Made by a program: the position numbers and the translations under genes. 25,654 bases of DNA from Pirellulaceae bacterium (GTDB lineage Bacteria; Planctomycetota; Planctomycetia; Pirellulales; Pirellulaceae): contig JAKVBZ010000077.1 of the NCBI GenBank assembly GCA_022448645.1, positions 1 through 25,654 on the forward strand. The letters run 5' to 3'. The notes beneath the pieces are model-generated. The model saw only the letters and a program-made list of their open reading frames with translations, did no database searches and was not told the DNA's origin. How positions within the stretch are numbered: the first letter of the stretch is position 1; every line of letters begins with the position of its first letter. Shown here one piece after another: positions 7,281 through 16,407 of this stretch.

Positions 7281-9977
7281 ATGCTTAAGTCTTTATCCGC
7301 CCCAATCAGCCAGCAGCACGGCTTCCTGTCCGTGCTCGTCTTTGCACTTTGTACACAGTTCGTGTTGGCCGAAATTCCAGAGCGGGGCTCGTTCGAGGGT
7401 GACCAGCTTCCCGAGGATGCGCCGCAGCTGTGGACCCAGCGAAATGGCAGCGCAAAACAAATGGTGAAAGACGACAACTGGATCGTTCGCCAACCCGACA
7501 ATTTTCTCCGTGGCATCGATTGGGGCCACCGCCAGAGAAGCGTCGGTCAGCGAGGTGATGTCGAAATCCGCTGGGCGACCGACTCCGAGAACAATCATAG
7601 CGCCGACGGATTGCGAATCGTTACACAAGGGCGCGCCTTCCGTATCCACCCTTTGCATGTACCAGACGGCCAGGACCAAATGCTGGTCGGTACCCCGTCG
7701 GGGATGTACCCCCAGCTGTTTGCGTGTCATGTCGATCTGACCAAACTGCCCGACTTTGATGCGACCCAGCTGAACACCTACCGAGTTAGCTGGGAGACCA
7801 ACGCAGAAGATGACTTTCTCTTTGAGTTATCGATTAACGGTACATCGATCGGCATGTTTCACGGCGAGCCATGTCAACCAGATGCACGACACATGATTTC
7901 ATTGGAGTTTCGCACAGGTGAGCAGACAATCGACTTCTTGCGCTGGAACCTCTTCCAGGGTGGTCAGCCCATCGTGTATGCCCCGCCCCTTTTGGACCAT
8001 CATGCACAGCTACTGTTCGATGATCACTTGGTCGAACAGTACGAGGGTCTGAAGCGGACGGTCCATCAACCGGACATGCATCCCGCCAATCCTGTCCTGA
8101 CCTGGGAAGAGCCTTGGGAATATGCCGCCGTGTTGCTATGGGGAACCGTGATTTACGACGAACAAGAGAACCTATTCAAGATGTGGTACATGACTTGGGG
8201 CAGTCGAGAACACGCACTATTGGGACATCGCACCCCCATGTGTTATGCCACATCTGTCGACGGCATTCATTGGAAACGTCCCCAGTTCACGCATTGTCAC
8301 TTCCAACTTAAAAACCCCGATGACCCGGACGGCCCGCCACTCGACTACCCCGTAAACAATATCGTGCTCAACATCACAGAAAGTGATCACGGCATGGACT
8401 CGCCCACCGTCGTTAAAGACCTTCACGATCCAGACCCAAACTGCCGTTACAAGATGAGCTGTTGGCATCGCTTGCCAACGGGAACCGGCATCTTTCATTT
8501 CCACTCACCCGATGGTATCCATTGGACTCTGATTCCCAAGATGGTCGTCAAATCGGGCGACCGGAACACGTTCCATTGGGACCCCTTCAGTCATAAGTGG
8601 ATCGTCGTCACAAGACCTCACGGTTCGCTCTACGCCTTAGAGGAGTTCGGCCAGTTCAATAACAACTTGATTCGAGCATCTATCTCGATGGAACCCGCGG
8701 ACCGTGAACCACCAACCGAATCGACAGACATCTACAGTTGTCCTGTATTTAACTATGAGGGCATGCAGATCGCTGTTCCCGAGTTGTACGGTCGTAAAAC
8801 GACCAATCGTTGGATCTCCTACCTGGCTTGGAGCCACAATGGACGCCACTGGACGAGAGATCCAGACCGTGTCCCCTGGATGCCGTGGAGCGACCGGCCG
8901 GGAGACTTCGATTGCTGGCGGCGAAACATCCACAATGGTGGCGTGATTCGACGAGGTGACAAACTGTGGATTTATTTCTCCGGTCGGAGTCAAGGCAAGC
9001 CCGTACCAGGCAAATCAGGATTCCTGGTTCCCTCTGGTGAACCGGGTTGGGATTCACGAGGCATCATCGGTTCTATTGGCATCGGCATCCTGCGTGTCGA
9101 CGGTTTCTGTTCGCGCGATGCAGGTCCGACGGGAGGATCGTTGCGAACTCGCCCGTTCCAATTCGCCGGTACGCAACTCCAGATCAACGCGGAAGTAAAG
9201 GACGGTGGCGCTGTCCGGGTAGCACTCGTCGATGAAAGTGGTGAGCCACTGGAAGGATTCCGTCGAGATCAATGCGATCCCACTACCGGCGACAGCATCG
9301 CTCACGTCATCAGTTGGGAAGGGCGTACGGATCTCAGCAAACTGCGCGGCAAATTGGTTCGGCTAGAAATGAGTTTGAAGAATGCTGACCTGTACAGCTT
9401 TCGATTTACGGATCCTGACATCAACGAGAAGGGTTTTGTGTCACTATTCAACGGCCAGGACCTGGACGGCTGGCAGATCATGGGAGACCCCGCCGGCTGG
9501 GAAGTGACCGATGGTGTGATTCGTTCAGAAAGCAAGAAGGGCGCTAACTGGATACGTTTTCGTGAACAGTACGACGATTTCGTCTTGAAGCTCGACTGGC
9601 GTGTCTCGCCGGGCGGCAACAGCGGCGTCTTCATCCGCGCGGTGGAGGGAGGGCAACCGTGGATTGACGGTTACGAAGTACAAATCTCGAACATGGACCA
9701 GGATTCGTTGCACTGCACAGGTTCTTTGTATAGCGCCGTGCCGGTGCTCAATCGCCCGGACGAATCGCCAGACACTTGGCACACCTACGAGATACGTTGT
9801 CAGGGTTCGCATTTAATGGTGTTCAGCGACGGAGTCACTTGCGTCGACATCGACCAGGCCAAGCTAGAAAAGATACAGGGCCGACCACTCCGAGGCTTCA
9901 TTGGTTTGCAAGGCGGTCACCACCAAGACGCAGGCCACTACATTGAATATCGCAATATTCGCATTCGGCCATTGTAA
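7281..9977 (+). CDS. Secreted three-part protein: beta-sandwich + five-bladed-propeller glycosidase-like + DUF1080 (3-keto-glycoside hydrolase-like)
   Basis: 898 residues. I start at ATG 7281, which gives a clear signal peptide ending CTQFVLA-EIPERG; an upstream in-frame TTG (7248) would place extra polar residues before it. Residues ~25-235 form a beta-rich region of concanavalin/jelly-roll type. Residues ~243-620 read as a GH43/GH32-like five-bladed propeller: QLLFDDHLVE, GTVIYDEQENLFKMWYMTW, CYATSVDGIHW, FHSPDGIHW and YLAWSHNGRHW mark successive blades. A small beta-domain follows to ~715. Residues 718-898 are a DUF1080 domain (GFVSLFNGQDLDGW, GNSGVFIRA, WHTYEIRC), a family associated with cleavage of 3-keto-glycosides. 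The order suggests one polypeptide that binds or cuts a glycan and processes an oxidised sugar. Catalytic acids of the propeller cannot be assigned by eye. Confidence 0.9.
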   Translation: MLKSLSAPISQQHGFLSVLVFALCTQFVLAEIPERGSFEGDQLPEDAPQLWTQRNGSAKQMVKDDNWIVRQPDNFLRGIDWGHRQRSVGQRGDVEIRWATDSENNHSADGLRIVTQGRAFRIHPLHVPDGQDQMLVGTPSGMYPQLFACHVDLTKLPDFDATQLNTYRVSWETNAEDDFLFELSINGTSIGMFHGEPCQPDARHMISLEFRTGEQTIDFLRWNLFQGGQPIVYAPPLLDHHAQLLFDDHLVEQYEGLKRTVHQPDMHPANPVLTWEEPWEYAAVLLWGTVIYDEQENLFKMWYMTWGSREHALLGHRTPMCYATSVDGIHWKRPQFTHCHFQLKNPDDPDGPPLDYPVNNIVLNITESDHGMDSPTVVKDLHDPDPNCRYKMSCWHRLPTGTGIFHFHSPDGIHWTLIPKMVVKSGDRNTFHWDPFSHKWIVVTRPHGSLYALEEFGQFNNNLIRASISMEPADREPPTESTDIYSCPVFNYEGMQIAVPELYGRKTTNRWISYLAWSHNGRHWTRDPDRVPWMPWSDRPGDFDCWRRNIHNGGVIRRGDKLWIYFSGRSQGKPVPGKSGFLVPSGEPGWDSRGIIGSIGIGILRVDGFCSRDAGPTGGSLRTRPFQFAGTQLQINAEVKDGGAVRVALVDESGEPLEGFRRDQCDPTTGDSIAHVISWEGRTDLSKLRGKLVRLEMSLKNADLYSFRFTDPDINEKGFVSLFNGQDLDGWQIMGDPAGWEVTDGVIRSESKKGANWIRFREQYDDFVLKLDWRVSPGGNSGVFIRAVEGGQPWIDGYEVQISNMDQDSLHCTGSLYSAVPVLNRPDESPDTWHTYEIRCQGSHLMVFSDGVTCVDIDQAKLEKIQGRPLRGFIGLQGGHHQDAGHYIEYRNIRIRPL

Positions 9978-10615
9978 GTCGTGTTGTGTGATTCACATTT
10001 GATACGGAATTTATGCCGCAGGTATTTCATTACCAAAGCCCATAGTAACATCCATTCTACACCTGCGAGTTTTTCTGGTCCTTGGATAGCTATGACGGTA
10101 CCTTTCGAATCCTAGACGTTTCTCATCTCCCCAACTTCGTTAATTCATTAACACTCACACCATGTAGATTTCCACACATCACCGAAGCGCCTAACACTGT
10201 TGCGCCGAAGTGGCAGCAGTGATGACCTGTCGACTCTCCAACCATCCGACAAAATACTCCGTACGCAAACACTCTTACTTTTTTGCAAACGCCTACTTTC
10301 ATTGTGGCGTTCTTCACCATTCTTCGGCTGGCTGATTTTACAGGTTGACTCACCTACTCACCAAATCGACTGCCATCCACATACCCGCCGCATGGATGAT
10401 GTCGAACAGACTCTCCGCAAAGCCCTACAGCCGAAAGAGGACGAAGCGTTCCGATAAAAAGGACCAAAGAATGAGCCGCTGACGCTAGCCACTGGCTAAC
10501 TGAAACAGTATAAAAACCCGTGGGCAACCGACGACATGCAAGCCAACCTTCCGACACTTGCTCGTTGAGGTCGCTGTCACGGCGGGGCCTTATTGATTCT
10601 CACCAGTAGAACGAA
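9978..10615. other. Long spacer without a convincing gene
   Basis: 638 bases between the propeller-DUF1080 gene and its propeller paralogue. Short frames are present (for example a plus-strand one at 10200-10457) but none has a convincing start, composition or family. It contains two small dyads, GTTAATTCATTAAC (10139-10152) and TAGCCACTGGCTA (10486-10498). The second lies just upstream of TATAAA (10509-10514), about 100 bases before the next start codon. I see no intrinsic terminator. Confidence 0.5.
10486..10514 (+). promoter_or_regulatory. Candidate promoter/operator upstream of the propeller paralogue
   Basis: A 13-bp dyad, TAGCCACTGGCTA (10486-10498; 6-bp arms, central C), lies 10 bases before TATAAA (10509-10514), a plausible -10 element. 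No good TTGACA-like -35 is present at the matching spacing; the dyad occupies that position. This would fit an activator- or repressor-controlled promoter for the 10616 gene, but is unproven and could be chance. Confidence 0.2.
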
Positions 10616-12133
10616 ATGGACTTATCGATGCACACCAACAACCACCACATCCTCTCCATCTTCGTATTGCTCTTCTCTGTCACAACAATCGCCTCGCCTC
10701 CGACGGCAATAGCGGACGATGCAGACCGACCAACGGCGATCCAGATTGGCAACCGCAGGCAGTTGTTTTTCGACGACTTTCTCATTGAGGAAACGACCAA
10801 CCTTACCCGCACATGGCACCAGGCCGAAAAACATCCGGACAACCCGGTTTTGCGCCGTGAATTCCCCTGGGAAGACTGGCGGATTCAATTGTACGGCACG
10901 GTGATCTTCGATCCGGCTGCTGGTATTTTCAAAGCTTGGTATATGACCATCCCTGAATTCCCAAATAACAAGATTACAGTCGAAGGAAAACTACGACCGG
11001 GCCATGCCACGTTGGTAGCCTACGCGATTTCCAAAGATGGTGTTCAATGGGAAAAGCCGCCACTGAATCAGGTCAGCTTCGACGGGTCGAAGGAGACTAA
11101 CCTGGTCGGACCCGAGATGTACAACCCGGAGGGTTTTTCTGTCCTGTTCGAACCGGACGATGCCGATCCACAGCGGCGGTACAAAGCTTTTTACTGGGAT
11201 CACGGTAATGGACCAACCATCGTTATCGGTGGAAATGAGATTTATGGCCCCGGCCCCGACGATGGAATGCATGTCGCCTTTTCGCCCGATGGGGTATTGT
11301 GGAAAGTGTGTGAAAAACGCCCCGTACTCAATTACAGCAGCGACACCGGACACTGCGTTGTATTTGACCAACAGGAGAACAAGTATGTAGCCTTTGTTCG
11401 TTCTTGGGCCAAAGGCCGTACCGTCGCGCGAACGGAGTCGAAAGATTTCATTAACTGGAGTTCCCCTGAAACCGTTTTGGCCACTGACGAACAGGATGAT
11501 GCCCAAACACAAATCTACGGAATGACAGTGAATTATTACGATGGAATTTATATCGGCATGCCCTGGATGTTCCATACCCAGGACAACCAGTTCGACTTCC
11601 AATTGTGCCATTCGCGGGATGCCAAGACATGGGTTCGCAATCCCAAGCGACAAGTATTCTTACCACCTGGACCTACAGGCGCCTGGGACAGTCGAGACAT
11701 GCGGGCAGCGTGTCGTGCGGTGATCCTGGAAGATCGTGTCCTGTATTACTACAGCGGCTCTCCAATCCCGCACGCAACAAAGGATCCAAAACGCTTGGGC
11801 CAGGAAATCGGATTGGCCACGCTAAGACGCGACGGTTGGGTATCTCTGGACGCCGGCCGGAACCCGGGAACGCTAACCACCCAACCATTTGTCCACCCTG
11901 GCGGCACACTTTTTATCAATACCGATGCGTCCGACGGTGAAATTAGTGTGGAGTATCTGGATGCTGACGGGCAACCCTTGTCTGACGTTTCCGCAGCAGT
12001 GGGGATTGCCGGCGATCATTTGCGCACAGCTGTACTGTTTGGTAATACGACAGACGACCTACTCAAAGGAAAAACCATACGCCTGCGCGTCTCGATGGCT
12101 AATGCCAAGCTGTACAGCTTTTGGTACGAGTAG
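10616..12133 (+). CDS. Secreted five-bladed-propeller glycosidase-like protein, paralogue of the upstream gene
   Basis: 505 residues. A signal peptide covers residues 1 to ~34 (hydrophobic core ILSIFVLLFSVTTIA, then AIADD); an alternative ATG at 10628 would trim four residues. From Q49 it aligns with residues ~243-715 of the preceding protein: QLFFDDFLIEETTNLTRTWH versus QLLFDDHLVEQYEGLKRTVH, GTVIFDPAAGIFKAWYMT versus GTVIYDEQENLFKMWYMT, and the shared end MANAKLYSFWYE versus LKNADLYSFRFTD. It therefore carries the propeller plus small C-terminal beta-domain but lacks the N-terminal sandwich and the DUF1080 domain. It probably binds or hydrolyses a carbohydrate outside the cytoplasm (GH43/GH32-like superfamily). 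Activity is unproven because no catalytic triad is assigned. The 638-base spacer implies its own promoter. Confidence 0.87.
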   Translation: MDLSMHTNNHHILSIFVLLFSVTTIASPPTAIADDADRPTAIQIGNRRQLFFDDFLIEETTNLTRTWHQAEKHPDNPVLRREFPWEDWRIQLYGTVIFDPAAGIFKAWYMTIPEFPNNKITVEGKLRPGHATLVAYAISKDGVQWEKPPLNQVSFDGSKETNLVGPEMYNPEGFSVLFEPDDADPQRRYKAFYWDHGNGPTIVIGGNEIYGPGPDDGMHVAFSPDGVLWKVCEKRPVLNYSSDTGHCVVFDQQENKYVAFVRSWAKGRTVARTESKDFINWSSPETVLATDEQDDAQTQIYGMTVNYYDGIYIGMPWMFHTQDNQFDFQLCHSRDAKTWVRNPKRQVFLPPGPTGAWDSRDMRAACRAVILEDRVLYYYSGSPIPHATKDPKRLGQEIGLATLRRDGWVSLDAGRNPGTLTTQPFVHPGGTLFINTDASDGEISVEYLDADGQPLSDVSAAVGIAGDHLRTAVLFGNTTDDLLKGKTIRLRVSMANAKLYSFWYE

Positions 12134-12652
12134 TCGTACGCTACGGTGCCCACTAATAGCCGGGTAAGGATGTAAATAACACAATCGTTAGTCATCCATC
12201 AAACCGCTCGTCAATGCAAAGTTGCGCAGCCCAGCATGGCGGCCACAAATGTATCTTGCGATAGCAGTCAACGACTCCCTCGGTCCCGAGGACTACCGCA
12301 GACGCATCAACGTCTTCTTCTCTCGCTCAATCAACTCGCAGACGATCAAGGCCTCTGTTCCCTGCAACACTTGTTGGAAAGCGATAGCTTGTGGTCGGTA
12401 GATCATGATGGTTCGCGTATTGTAAAATGATACGAACCTCTCGAAAGACAAGTCGAGAAAAAAAGTCCAGTTCACACATGCCCCCCTTCCGAACACAAGG
12501 CATGAAACCCCACAAAACGCTTTGAACACTCAACCAGCTCTCCAATCCAGAAAAACGCCTTCATTCATGGGTGGTCGTTTGGGATCATGAACCATGAGCA
12601 ACCGTCTCTCGCGATCCGCATATCATCCATTGAAATATTAGAGAACCATCGC
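12134..12652. other. Long spacer without a convincing gene
   Basis: 519 bases between the propeller paralogue and the TIM-barrel glycosidase-like gene. Only short overlapping frames occur and none is convincing. It contains a dyad CCTCGGTCCCGAGG (12278-12291; 6-bp arms, 2-base centre) and a C-run near 12481. No clear promoter or terminator is seen. Confidence 0.5.
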
Positions 12653-15118
12653 ATGCCAAAAAATTTCTTACCTGCAGCTCTTGCCAGCCTTTTGGTGTTG
12701 TCCGTATCGGCTGACTCATCAAGCGCTAAACCGCTGATGTTCGTCTTTAACTCGGACGGCGGTGCGGCCGCGATTGCCCATATCAAAGGGAAGCCAGTTC
12801 GAGAGGTTGTGTGTCACGAATTGAACGAGCTCGAAGGGACCGCCGTCACCGACTTCTTCTGGTGCCCCATCGTCGGAGGAAACGTATTCATTTATCCCAC
12901 CAACGTGGGCGAACGGATGGGAGACAATATTCTCGATTGGGATCAGATTCATCCTTACTACCGAGAGCAAGGGCGGACCATGGCCGAAAACCTCAGCCAA
13001 TTAGTCGAGGGAGGTGACGATCCGATTGAGATTCTATCGGCACGCGCTAAGGAATTGGAAATACGTTTCTGGCTTTCGTGCCGCATGAACGAAATCCACG
13101 AGGACGACGACCGCTTCATGGTACTTCGCAGCCAGTTCAAAGATAAACACCCTGAGTTGTTACATGGAAAACAATTTCATCCGGAAGCCGTATACGCTCC
13201 AATAAAAGGTTGGTCCTACGCCTGGGACTACGGCCAGGAAAGAGTCCGCAATCACTTTCTGGCGTTGTTCAGGGAGTGGCTACAGTATGACATTGCTGGC
13301 ATCGAAATGGATTTTTGCCGCAGCCCTTGTTTATTCCCGCCCGGCAATGAAATCTCCGGAGCGCCACTGCTAACTGATTTTGTCACGAAGTTGCGAGCTG
13401 CCGCTGACGAGAAGGCAGAACAGCACCATCGTCGGATCCAATTAGCCGTGCGAGTGCCACCGTCTTTGGAACGATGCCGAGCGGCTGGCATCGAAATCCA
13501 GAAATGGATCCAGCAGGGCCTGGTAGACGTGGTGATCCCGATGGATCGCGGCTATTTTGATCCCGAACCCAACCTGACAGATTTCCTCGCCTTGGTAGAT
13601 TCCCAACGGGTCGCCGTACTGGGTGGCATCGAGCCAAAAGTTCGCGGATACAATCAAAGCAATCGTCAAGCCTTTGCTGCCATTTCCAGCTTCCTTTATC
13701 GGGGTGCAGATGGCATCTATACGTTTAACTACGATTGTCACCGAATGAAGGCGAAGCCGTGGAAGTATGGTGGTGTCGGTCCCCAATACACTCCCGAAGA
13801 AGTAGCGTTCCTGCATCACGCACTCGATACGACCGTTTTAAAAACTCACGACAAACAATATGTCGTCTCACAAGACACAGCTTACCGGCTGGCCGATGAC
13901 GGCGGCATACGGCCGTTAATGAGTCGTCTGCCAGTAGATGAGTCGAAGTCGTTTACCATGACGATCGGAGATGACCTCAAAGCGGCAACTGAAGAGAAAC
14001 GCATTCGCTCGACTCGGCTGGTGATTACCTTCAAGGACGAAATGCTAAGCCTGAAACCCGACGAACTGAACTTTGCAGTGAACGGTCAAGTCCAGGGGCC
14101 GAACAATTATCAATTCAAGTCTAGCCAACCGGACTCGATCGAAATTGTGCTGGCCGATGCCCCCATGCACCGAGGTACAAACACCATCCAACTCGGGCTA
14201 AAACCCGGCAGCGCTGACGATAAACTCATCCGCTCTATCGATTTTAACGTTGATTATTGGTCGCCTGAGGAACTTCGCGAAACAACAACGATTCGCGCCA
14301 ACAGTTCAGGTCCGGTCATGGGCACCCAACAGTTATTCGCAAATGTCCCCAACGCCTTAGACATTTACATCAAAGAACCGCGACGGGTGCGCGAACCGAG
14401 CGATTGGCCAGCCAACTTACTGCGTTTTCAATTCCCGGAGTCCGTCAACGCATATGACCCAAACGGGCAGCGACTTTGGGAATTCAGTTTCGAGACCTCC
14501 GAACACACCTGGCACATTGTGAGTAAAGCTCAAGAAAAAACGATGGGAGGTATTCGCAAAAATCGCGTCATGCAATGCGAAGACACGATCGAAGGAGCCA
14601 CCAGCATTCGCCGCACAGTGACGTGGAGTGACCAACAACTTGATTTACACTTCAGCCTCAAGAACCTGGGCAAGACACCACTGGCACGGATCCAGTCCAG
14701 CATGTGCCTGCAACGGTCGGCCGCACCGGACTACATCGATCAAGGCAATGCACGAACATTTTTAGTTAGCGATGAGGGCTTTATAGCCAGCCGAGAGTTG
14801 GTTTTTGACCCCGAGGCAAAGTACTTTTATGCTAACGTCGGCAGTCCTTTGGAACTCGTCGACTCGTCCACGACTCGACACCTACAGGAGCAAGCGCTAT
14901 TCGTTGTTTCTGCAGACCGGCGTTATGTGCTTTGCTATGCCTGGAAAGGTGCGAAAAGCGTGTTCATGAATCGCGCCACCCGCGTCCGCTGCCTGCACTC
15001 GGATTTACGCTTCACCGACTTGGCACCACAACAGGAAGTCGAAGCTCAAGGTGTGATATTCGTCCACGAAGGCAACCTGGATCAGGCACATCAGCGCTAT
15101 CTGGAGTGGAAAGGATAG
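12653..15118 (+). CDS. Secreted TIM-barrel glycosidase-like protein (GHL10-like) with C-terminal beta-domains
   Basis: 821 residues from the ATG at 12653, which gives the signal peptide LPAALASLLVLSVSADSSSA; a longer frame begins at 12587 but adds a polar leader. Residues ~25-400 resemble glycosyl-hydrolase-like TIM barrels. Strand 4 reads AGIEMDFCRSP with E218 and D220 as candidate acids. Later strands include RIQLAVRVPPS, GLVDVVIPMDRGYF, VAVLGGIEPKVRG and GADGIYTFNYD. Residues ~415-560 and ~580-820 are beta-rich, the last part possibly a sugar-binding sandwich. Barrel and export are well supported; the exact family (GHL10-like or a related uncharacterised one) and substrate are not. It sits in the plus-strand block, 178 bases before the dioxygenase gene. 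Confidence 0.82.
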   Translation: MPKNFLPAALASLLVLSVSADSSSAKPLMFVFNSDGGAAAIAHIKGKPVREVVCHELNELEGTAVTDFFWCPIVGGNVFIYPTNVGERMGDNILDWDQIHPYYREQGRTMAENLSQLVEGGDDPIEILSARAKELEIRFWLSCRMNEIHEDDDRFMVLRSQFKDKHPELLHGKQFHPEAVYAPIKGWSYAWDYGQERVRNHFLALFREWLQYDIAGIEMDFCRSPCLFPPGNEISGAPLLTDFVTKLRAAADEKAEQHHRRIQLAVRVPPSLERCRAAGIEIQKWIQQGLVDVVIPMDRGYFDPEPNLTDFLALVDSQRVAVLGGIEPKVRGYNQSNRQAFAAISSFLYRGADGIYTFNYDCHRMKAKPWKYGGVGPQYTPEEVAFLHHALDTTVLKTHDKQYVVSQDTAYRLADDGGIRPLMSRLPVDESKSFTMTIGDDLKAATEEKRIRSTRLVITFKDEMLSLKPDELNFAVNGQVQGPNNYQFKSSQPDSIEIVLADAPMHRGTNTIQLGLKPGSADDKLIRSIDFNVDYWSPEELRETTTIRANSSGPVMGTQQLFANVPNALDIYIKEPRRVREPSDWPANLLRFQFPESVNAYDPNGQRLWEFSFETSEHTWHIVSKAQEKTMGGIRKNRVMQCEDTIEGATSIRRTVTWSDQQLDLHFSLKNLGKTPLARIQSSMCLQRSAAPDYIDQGNARTFLVSDEGFIASRELVFDPEAKYFYANVGSPLELVDSSTTRHLQEQALFVVSADRRYVLCYAWKGAKSVFMNRATRVRCLHSDLRFTDLAPQQEVEAQGVIFVHEGNLDQAHQRYLEWKG

Positions 15119-15296
15119 AAGGTAACTTGTGCGCGATGGCCCATATCTACTAGTGTGCGGTTCCTGCACATCACTTCCTGCGATTCTGCACGTTTGTCGC
15201 AACGCCTGGAAGGCCATGAACATGGCGCGGACGTACACCATCGTCCATGACATCACACAGGGCCCTAACCTCAATTCCTAGAACGAGGAGAACAGC

Positions 15297-16145
15297 TTGT
15301 CCACTGCCGAGAAAGATCGTCTGGTAACGACCGACTGGTCGCAGTTGACAATCGGTCAGAAAATCCAACATCTAGAAGTTGAAGGCTACGTCGTGCTTCC
15401 CGATCTGCTCTCGCCAGAACAAGTGTCCCATCTGCGCGATGAGCTATCGCACATTCCCACGAAAGGCGTGGGCTACACAGACAAGAAACAGGTCCACAAC
15501 GACATCCAATGGTCGGGCGGCGCTATTACTGAGTTGATCGCACTTCCTCCGACCATAGACTTTCTTACCAAGTTGTTCGGTAACACACCGATCATGATGA
15601 CGTATGACTATTCGCGGTCCGAGCCGGGCTGTCCAGCCATTAACCTACACTGCGACGGTCAGCCTTGGGGAACTCGGATCTTTGGCCCACAGCAAAGCTG
15701 CCCGAAACTGGTTCGCGTCCTTTATTACCTCCAGGACCTCACGCCAGAATCTGCTCCGTTTCGGGTGGTACCTCGTTCGCATTTGAGCTTTCACAACGAC
15801 GCCAACCCGTACCTTCGCTACAAGGAGCATCCTGAGCAGGAAATGGTGACATGTCGAGCCGGTTCGGCGGCGCTGATCAATCAGAATGTGTTCCACGGCA
15901 ACTATGCCAATCATGGCGACCAAGCTCGCGAACTACTGGGAATCGCTTATCGTCCAACCTGGGCTGGCCCATGCGAGCCCGTGTCAGGATGGGACGAAGA
16001 CAAACTGGCCAAGGTGTCACCGGAAGTACGTCGTGTGATGGGCGATCCCAACACACGAATCTGGACGTACGATGCTCCGGACGTGCCTCCCGATCTGAAA
16101 AGTGAGGCACCCGGTATCGCCCCCAGTCGGTGGAACCATGTCTGA
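15297..16145 (+). CDS. Phytanoyl-CoA dioxygenase (PhyH) family Fe(II)/2-oxoglutarate oxygenase
   Basis: 282 residues without a signal peptide, so probably cytoplasmic. The start is TTG, supported by GAGGAG (15285-15290) six bases upstream; no ATG fits as well. The double-stranded beta-helix metal site is visible: LHCDGQ gives H118 and D120, NVFHGN gives the distal H200, and R211 (QARELLG) can bind 2-oxoglutarate. Other family signs are EGYVVLPDLLSPEQV near the N-terminus and FRVVPRSHLSFH in the core. PhyH members hydroxylate diverse small molecules and lipids, and many Planctomycete paralogues have no known substrate. Being last in the plus-strand block, it may oxidise a product imported or released by its neighbours. 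It faces the PQQ-propeller gene across 262 bases. Confidence 0.92.
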   Translation: MSTAEKDRLVTTDWSQLTIGQKIQHLEVEGYVVLPDLLSPEQVSHLRDELSHIPTKGVGYTDKKQVHNDIQWSGGAITELIALPPTIDFLTKLFGNTPIMMTYDYSRSEPGCPAINLHCDGQPWGTRIFGPQQSCPKLVRVLYYLQDLTPESAPFRVVPRSHLSFHNDANPYLRYKEHPEQEMVTCRAGSAALINQNVFHGNYANHGDQARELLGIAYRPTWAGPCEPVSGWDEDKLAKVSPEVRRVMGDPNTRIWTYDAPDVPPDLKSEAPGIAPSRWNHV

Positions 16146-16407
16146 TGGCATTTGCCTTGCCTTGGGAGTGCTAAAAAACGCCCCCACCAGCCTGGAAGCT
16201 ACTCACTGAAGATCCGGTTTCGTCCTTAGACGCAGGTCACCGGCAACTTCATTCGCCTGCGACATGAAGACGTAGACGTCTCTGTATTACCTGGCCCGCT
16301 AAACAGTATCACTCTTTCTTCCACAGCTCGTCGCCGTCGTGGCTATCTGCATCGGCGTCAATAACCGTCATGCGAAATTGTTTTCTGAAGAAACCGAGAC
16401 CCGCCCA

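Noticed and set aside
10200..10457. An 85-codon plus-strand frame in the spacer before the propeller paralogue
   Set aside because: No ribosome binding site, no recognisable motif, and composition similar to surrounding non-coding sequence.
10991..11653. A 220-codon minus-strand frame inside the propeller paralogue
   Set aside because: Antisense shadow of a well-supported gene; no start signal or family features.
12278..12291. CCTCGGTCCCGAGG as an RNA hairpin
   Set aside because: A two-base centre cannot form a stable loop; as a DNA dyad it is within chance expectation.
16146..16200. Imperfect hairpin after the PhyH stop (TGGGAGTG ... CGCCCCCA) as an intrinsic terminator
   Set aside because: The stem has a mismatch and a wobble, and no T-run follows on either strand.
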